From the NCBI GenBank assembly GCA_964415295.1, contig CAYPYN010000003.1, positions 62,001-126,000 of the forward strand: a DNA stretch of 64,000 nt, given 5' to 3'. Position 1 is the stretch's first letter; each line of letters begins with the position of its first letter. A model generated the notes under the pieces. That model made no database searches, was not told the origin of the DNA, and saw nothing but the letters and a program-made list of their open reading frames with translations. Source of the DNA: SB21 sp964415295. Lineage in GTDB: Bacteria > CLD3 > SB21. Made by a program: the position numbers and the translations under genes. Below are positions 17,801 to 26,800 of this stretch, piece by piece.

Positions 17801-20800
17801 GCCGACGGCATTCCTGACATTACGCTCAACGGCAACGGCGAAGGCCGTATCTATTCTCCGGCGCTCATCCTCAATTCTTCACACAATGTCATAAAGGGCC
17901 TCATTATCCAGGGTTGCGGAGACATGTATTCCGGCGGAGGCGGGATACTCATCTCCGGACCGGATGCGCATGATAACCGGATATTGACTAATTACATCGG
18001 TACCGATGAATCAGGGATGTTCTCCGATTACAACGGCTACGGTATAAGGATCGAAGACGGCGCCCATAATAACTGGATCGGCGAAGGCACAGCACTGGGC
18101 AGGAACGTGATCAGCGGCAATCAGCAATACGGCGTTATCATTGACGGAAGCGGTGCATCCTGCGACAGCAACAGGATCCTCGGCAATTTCATAGGCATTA
18201 CTTCCGACGGACTCTCCGCTTTGCCCAATTCAAGCGGCGGCATTCATCTCTATCACAAAGCGAATCATAATAAGATAGGAAACGCGACGGTCGGCGGAAG
18301 AAATATTATTTCGGGCAATGCGGGTTACGGAATATATCTTGAGGACACTTTCGACGGACATTTGGAGTCCAATACGATCTACGGCAATTACATCGGAACA
18401 GATGCTTCGGGTTTGGAAGCGGTTCCGAATCAATTAGGCGGAATCTATCTGCAAGGTTATACGGGCGGCGGAGAGATCGGTTATTCAATTCTTCACACTC
18501 AGATCGGCGACGGGTCGATCGGAGGCATGAATGTTATTAGCGGAAATGGCGATCAGGCAGCGGGTTCTGGCATAGAGATATCCAGTGATCGGGCGCACGA
18601 CAACATAATCAATCGGAACTACATTGGAGTCGGCGCCGACGGTGTAACCCCGCTTGGAAATATCCAGTATGGGATGTATCTGCATAACTACGCATTTCGT
18701 AATACGATAATGGACAATACCATTGAATATAATGGTGGCGCCGGGGTCTTTGTTGATAATTCCGGTGAAACGACCATCTCGGGCAACACCATTTCAGCAA
18801 ACGGATCCAGTGGTATTCAGTTCTACTATTCAAGCAACAACAAAGTGTTCGGCAATCTTATCGGAACTGACGCGGCGGGCACAAGCGCTTTGGCAAATAA
18901 CGGATATGGCATTCACCTTGAATATTCCTCTAGTGACAATCAGATAGGCGACGGAACACCGGCAGGCCGTAATGTCATCTCCGGTAACAGTTACGGCGGT
19001 GTGAGGATTTTTGACAACTATAGTCCCGTGAGCCGAAACAAGTTATTCGGAAATTACATCGGAACGGACATCAGCGGAAACACGGCACTTCCAAATGCAG
19101 GTAATGGAGTGATTTTAGAAGATTATGCCACGGAAAATGAAATCGGCGGTCTGGAACCCGGGCAAGGTAATGTTATTTCAGGGAACAATATCGGTATATA
19201 TATCGGTTCTTCCTACCCAACCGGGGGCGGCACGGATTGGAACAAAGTACAGGGCAATATCATTGGCCTTGGGGCTGACGGCTCAACGGTTCTGGCCAAC
19301 AGCGGTCACGGCATTTATGCCGACGGGTTAGTACGGAATATAGAGATTGTGAAAAACGTGATCTCCGGAAACAGTCAAAATGGAATCTATATTGACAACG
19401 GTGATAAAAACGTCAGCGATTACCGTGTCATCGGTAACTACATAGGCACCGATGCCCTGGGCCTTCTGGACAAAGGAAATGTCGGCACAGGCATCTATAT
19501 TACCGGCTTGAGCGGTTCTTCCGCAACCAATATATCGATTGGTGACGGCACAGAGGCCGGAAGAAACATTATTTCCGGAAACGATGAGTACGGCATCCTA
19601 TTCGACGGGAGCTCAGTCAATAGTAACAGGATATTCAAGAATTACATCGGCCTTAATCTGAACGGGGAAATAGTTGGAAACGGGCAGGATGGCATCAGAC
19701 TGGTGAACAACACGTATAATGATACCGTTGCTGACAATATTATTTCCGGGAATGGCTGGAACGGTATTGTGATAGATGGTTCACACGATCACGTGATCCT
19801 TGGCAATAGGATTGGCACCGATACGTCGGGCTCGATGTCCGCAGGGAATGGCCAGTCGGGCATATTCTTTTACGACACCTATGCCACGTATGGTATTAAG
19901 ATCGGAGACGGAACGGAAAAAGGCCGAAACGTGATTTCCGGCAACACCTCTCACGGTATCGTGATGTTGGAGGAAAGTCAAAATGGAATTTATGGAAATT
20001 TGATTCTTAAGAACTATATCGGTTCTGCAAGCAACGGTATCACTCCGCTTGGAAACTCAGGATCAGGCGTTGTTATCCGGTCTGTTGCCGGTGGTCAAGA
20101 AGCCAGTATAACAAACAACCAGCTGAACGGGAATACCATTGCATTTAATGTCTTTGATGGCGTGACGATGGATGGCCTGAATGTCCATACGAACGTATTA
20201 TTGGCCAATTCGATTTATGACAATGGCACCGGTGGCATTGTTCATTGGAACAATGCCCAAAGCAATATTGAGGCTCCGGTGATAACAGTTATTTCTCCGG
20301 ATTCAACCGTTCAAGGCATATCCTTTCCTAATGCGCGGATACAGATTTTCGCAGACACAACCAATCAGGGAAAAGTATTTCTTGATACAACGCTTGCGGA
20401 TGAGTCGGGGAATTGGTTTAAGAAAGTGACCATGTTTGCCGGTATGAATGTCACGGCACTTCAGGACGACGCGGGAAGCACATCACCGTTTTCCGAGCCG
20501 TTTACGCCGAATTTTGTTCCATCCGCACCGACAGGTCTTTTTGCCGTCGCGGGTGACGGAAAGGTGAAATTAACGTGGAAGGCGAACACAGATGGGTTGA
20601 CCTCGAAATATTTCATCTATGGCGATCAGACCGCGAATCCGTCGACGCTCATCGACAGTACCACGGGCGGACCGCTGGATACGTCTGAAACCATCAGCGG
20701 TTTGACGAATGACCAGATTTACTATTTCCGTGTGACAGCAGTGAATGCCAGTGCTCAGGAAAGCGGTTTCTCCAACGAAGACGCGGCAGTACCGGTCGTG

Positions 20801-23800
20801 GAAGCGGGTCGTGCGATAAGTATGGACGGGACATCCCAGTATGCGGTGATTCCGCACGCTTCCGATCTTGCCCTTTCCCGCGGTGATGACTTCTCGATCT
20901 CGGCATGGCTCTACCCAACAGCCTACGCCGACGCGGAGATATTCGACAAAACGGCCAATACTGGCGCCATTGGAGAATTCCAGATTTGGACGCACCTCGG
21001 AGCCGATTCACTCATTAAGTTCAATCTGGGCTGGGAAGCGTATTTCTGGGAGGGTCTCATATCGAATTACCGGTATCGAACCAATGAGTGGATGCACGTT
21101 ACGTTCGTGAAAACGGCCGATACATCCAAGATATATGTCAACGGAGTATTAGACAATCAGAGAGTGCTGACCAATTATTCAGCACCAGCCAACACGGTGG
21201 AGATCAACCTTGGAAGATTCCGCCGAATTGATGCGTTCTTCTTCCCGGGCATGATGGATGAAATAGCACTGTGGCGTACGGCGCTCAATGCGGACGACAT
21301 AAAACAGATGATGATCAAGCCCATTCCAGGCAACCTTCCGATGTTGGCCGGACTCTGGCACTTCGATGAAGCGAGCGGCACGGGGATATCGTATGATGGA
21401 TCGGTTCTTGCCAATAATGCCATCGTCAATGGCGCCAATAGTGTTTTGTCCGGCGCAATGGCTCCATTAGCGCCGACCGGCGTTTCAGCTATGTCGCAGG
21501 CTCCGGATTCCGTATCAGTACAATGGAGCGCCAATACAGAATCCGATCTTGCATATTACATGGTCTACCGCAGTCTGTCCGGCGGATTCATTCCATCCCC
21601 CGGCGATTCGGTCGGAAGGATCAATAATCCGGGTGTGTCCTTTTCGGATATCACGGTTGTTCCGGGTAAGACTTACTATTACCGGATTGCCGCCGTCGAT
21701 TCCGCGCAACAGGAAGGACTTTACTCAAATCAGGCATCGGTATTCTATGGTGATCCGCTGACCGTGTACAATAACAATAATTCAGGCGATGGTTCTCTGC
21801 GCGCGGCTGTGGATACGGCAAATGCGAGGGCCGGCGCGGATACGATCTATTTTGATTCTTCGGTCAAAGATTCAACGATCATTCTTTTGTCCACCATTAC
21901 CCTTCAACCCGGCAATGGAAACGGAACCGTGATCGACGGAGATATTGACGGTGATCATAAACCGAGCATAATTCTGGCCGGTACCGGAGGAAACTACCAT
22001 GGCATTGAAATCAGAGGAAATAATAATACAATCAAACACGTAAACATGGTTCGGCATGGCGTTTTTCTTCAGCCTTCATCTGCTATTTATATCAATACGA
22101 ACAGCAATTTCAATCGTATCATCGGAAATTATTTTGGTACCAATCTTACGGCTACAGACACGGTCAATACAGGCAACAACATAAGTATTACGGTATCCAC
22201 TTCGGCATCCAATAATTTTATCGGTGATACACTGCCCGAATGCCGTAACGTCATATCCGGTACATCCTGGAGCGGAATGCAGTTGAGAGGATCAGGTAAT
22301 TACATTCTCAATAATATTATCGGTCTGAATGCCGCCGGAACCACATCCATGGGTTCGCCAAACATGGGAATTTATGTTCTGTCAGGAAGCTCAAATAATT
22401 TCATAGGTAACGGCACTCCGGCAGGTCGGAATATCATATCCGGAAACAGGTATGGAATTTCCATCCAGAGCATATCGAACGCCAATACCCACATATTGGG
22501 TAATTACATCGGTACAGACATAACCGGAACCGCCGCGAGGGGCAACAGTCAGGGCGGGATTGCGTTAGCCTTTACAACATATAATCACATTGGCGACGGC
22601 ACGGCCGGTGGCCGTAATGTTATTTCGGGGAACAGTGTGGGTATCCATGTGGGGTACCAGTGTAATAATAACGTCATTGATGGAAACTATATCGGTGTTG
22701 CAGGAGATGGGCTAACAGCTCTTGGCAATGGCTCATATGGAATTTGGATATACGGTGATGCCGGAAACGGCTATGCCACTCATGATTCGGTTGTAAATAA
22801 TGTGATTGCTAATTCCGGTACGGGTGTTTTGATTAATGCCTCCGGCACTTTTGGCCATAAGGTTTTTAGGAATTCGATCTACAACAACAGCGGGTTCGGT
22901 ATCAATATTACCAACGGCGCACAGGAAGGGGTCCTGCGGCCTGTGATACAGCTCGTTGCCGGCGACTCAACGGTGAGCGGTTATGCTTCACCCGGCGCGC
23001 TTTTGCAGATATATGCCGATGCCGCGGAAGAAGGGCGGTATTTTCTTGATACAGCTTATGCTGACGGCCTGGGCAATTGGTCGAAGAAAGTGACGATACC
23101 TTCGGGAATTCAATTGACGGCCTTGCAGGACAGCAATCACAATACCTCGATGTTCTCGCTGCCAAAGAGCCTGACCTCTCTGGCGCCTACAGGTTTGTCG
23201 GCCATGGCCGGTGATAGAAAAGTTCAGTTGCGGTGGAATTCCAATCCCGAGCTGGATGTGGCGAAATACCGGATTTATTGGGGAACCAATCCCAATCCGA
23301 CCCAGCTGCAAGACAGCACCTTGGGCCGTCTCGACACAGCTATAGCGGTATCCGGACTTAGTTATGGACAAGTGTATTACTTCCGGATATCCGCAGTGAA
23401 TCTCATCGGTAATGAAAGCGTCGCGTCATCCGACGCAAGCGCCATACCCTACACCAAAGGGATGGTCATGAATACGCTCGATGCCGGCGTTGGATCACTG
23501 CGGTGGGCGATAGATTCTGCCAATGCCTATCCGGGAGCGGACACCATTCATTTTGCAGCGATTTTGAAGGATTCGATCATTAAGATCAATTCATCTCTCA
23601 CGCTGCAAAGCGGCAACGGGAACGGCACTGTGATTGACGGCGACATTGACGGGGATAACAAACCGAGCGTGACCGTTACTGCAGGCTTTGCAGGCTATCA
23701 GGGAATCTATATTTCAGGATCCGGTAATACGATCAAGAATTTGAATATCACAGGATTCCGGGCGCAAAATACGGCGGCCATATTGATCGAGCAAGGCCAA

Positions 23801-26800
23801 TACAACCGTGTGGTCGGGTGTTTCCTTGGAACAAATTTGGCCGGAACCGATACGGCAGGAACCGGTAATTTTCTCGGCGTATGGGTAGCTATGTCTGGTA
23901 GTAACGTGATCGGCGATACCGTAGCGGAAGGCCGGAATGTCATTTCCGGTAATACGCGTGGTGTAGCCATCACTTTCAATTCCGTAGGAAACTGGATACT
24001 CGGGAATTATATCGGAACGGATGCTACCGGATCGACGGCTCTTGGGAATACGCAATTCGGAATTGAACTCAGTTCCGATGCCAAGTTTAACAGGATTGGA
24101 CATTGGAATACGGATGGCCGCAACATCATAGCCGGATCCGGTTGGTACGGCATTACGGTGAGCGGCGGATCCGACTCCAATGAGATCGTCAATAACTATA
24201 TTGGGACGGATGCCGGCGGAAATTATGCAATCCCGAACGGAACTGGAGTGCTCGTACAAACGAGTTATAATGCGGTTGGCCGGCCGTCTGCCGGAAACCT
24301 TATTTCGGGCAATACGAATGCGGGTATTCATCTGATGCTCGAAAAACAGAATGCAGTTGCAGGAAATATCATAGGTTTGAACGCAGCCGGTACTACGGCC
24401 ATTCCAAATGGTGTCGGCATTCAATTGGACAACACAGACAGCGTGCTTATTGGCGGCACTACACCTGAGGAACGGAATGTCATATCCGGAAACACGAACG
24501 GTATCATGATGCTGAATGCGCCTCACACACGTATCGTCGGAAACTATATTGGTACAGATATAGGCGGTGCATCGGCAATCCCTGGAACGCAACAGGGAAT
24601 CTGGATCCAGAGCAGTACAAATCTTGCGATCGGAGACGGTACCGAGGGCGGGCGTAATGTCATTTCCGGCAACCAGTTCGGTCTGAGAATCACGGGATGC
24701 GATTCCACATCGGTGATCGGCAATTTCTTCGGCCTGGATAAATCCGGAACGTTCGCGGTTCCCAATTCGACGGCCATTCATTTGGACTATTCGACGCATA
24801 CATTGGTGGGCGACGGAACGACCGGCGGGCGCAATATTATTTCCGGCAATACGACCGGCATCTATTTTTACAGCAGTTTCATCAACGGCATGACCAACTA
24901 CAATTGGATCAAAGGAAACTTCATCGGTACGGATTACTCCGGTACGGTGGCGGTTCCGAATGGATACGGTATACTGATCAATGACCGGGTCCGGAATAAT
25001 TTTATAGGTGATGGAACAGCCGGCGGACGAAATATTATTTCCGGCAATTCCGCTTCTGCCGTGTCAATTTGGGCGTTGCAGGATCAGGGCGAAAATGTAT
25101 TCAACGACAACTACGTCGGTTTGGATGTATTCGGAAATGCTTTGGGCAATGCAGCTGGATTTGAATTAATGAACGGCGCTTCCGGCGACAGTCTGATCAA
25201 CAACAGTATTGCCTACAATATCGGCCCAGGAGTTCTTTTTGATGGAAGCACCACCGACAGTAATATTGTCTGGACGAATGCGATTTTCCAAAATAGCGGC
25301 GGAGGTATCCGTATTGTGAATGGAGCTCAGGGAGGACTTGCTGCCCCGGTCATCACTTCGGTCCTCTATGATTCAACGGTAACAGGAACTGCCGAGCCGT
25401 TTGCGTTGGTTCATTTGTATGTGGATTCGCTGGATCAGGGAAGTATTTTCATGGATTCTGTTTATGCGCAAAGCGACGGAACGTGGGCGAAGAAGATGAT
25501 ATTACTTCCAAACATGAAGATAACAGCTATCCAGCAGGTCAATCATAATTCTTCGGAATTTTCAGCACCTTTCGCGCCGATCCTGGGTGCGCTGGCGTCG
25601 CTACCGGCCGCGCTGGATTACGATAATGTATCCGTTGGTGGAAATGCATCACTCACGGCTCGTCTGTTTGTATCTTCGGGTGGGGTGATCATAAACGACG
25701 TGACACTGGCCGGGGGCATAGATTACTCTATATCCGGACTCACCGTGCCCGACACACTGTATGCCGGCGACACGTTGACGGTTGATGTTCAATTTACTCC
25801 AACAACGTTCGGCCTGCTGACCGACACGCTATTGATCGCGAATAATTCAGGCATGCCTGTATTCCAGATAGCGCTCACCGGTACTGGATTGTCCGGAGAT
25901 CTGGCATCGATCCCTGCAACGTTTGATTTCGGAGATGTTGCGGTAGGAGACAGTGCTCAGACGCTGCTGAAAGTTTATTCAGCAGGCGGCGCCGTGACCG
26001 TGTCGGACGTGTTTTTGGCGAGCCACACAACGTTTGTTATTGACTCTTCATCCGGGCCATCGACGCTGTATTCCGGTGATACGTTGTATGTGTATGCGAA
26101 ATACCGTGCGGGAATCTTCGCTTCATCGATCGATACGATAGTGGTCAGCAGCAATGCTCTGTCCGGCAGTTTCAGGATCGTCCTGAGCGGAACCGGCTCT
26201 TCCGGCGTTCTGTCAGCGCTTCCTACGTCACAGAATTTCGGTAACGTAGCCGTAAGCGATAGTATACAAATGACTATCGGACTATTTTCGACCGGTGGAG
26301 CGGTCAGTATCAGCGGAACGGATATGTTCATGGGTTCCTCATTCAGAGTTGATTCTCTGACCGGGCCTTCAGTTCTATTTGCCGGCGATACAATGACCAT
26401 CTATACAACATACCGCCCGCTCAATTTCGGAGCCGCAGGCGATACTATGTACATCTTGAGTAATTCGCAGGCGGGAACTCTGAAAGTTCCGCTGCTGGGA
26501 ACCGGTTTGTCCGGAGTATTGAGCGCCATTCCGGGTTCTCATGATTTCGGAAATGTTCAGACCGGCGACAGTTTGACAAAGACGTTTATGTTCTACTCCA
26601 ATGGCGGTGCCGTTCAAATCACGGCAAGCAGCCTCTTTGATGCCACGCAATACCGAATCGTATCTTCGGTTGGCCCGTCGACGTTATATCTCGGTGATAC
26701 GCTGGCGATCACGGTGCTGTTCAAACCGCAGACATTCGGCATCAAGAACGATACTCTGTTGGTGACGAACAATTCCGCGGTGTCGCCTCTGAAGATCGCG

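Noticed and set aside
23714..24799. Long minus-strand open frame (361 codons) within giant 2, and similar ones at 15977-16984, 41984-42652 and 55307-56044
   Set aside because: They lie wholly inside a clear plus-strand gene with repeated domains, have no ribosome site or recognisable protein features, and arise from the codon pattern of the sense repeats.
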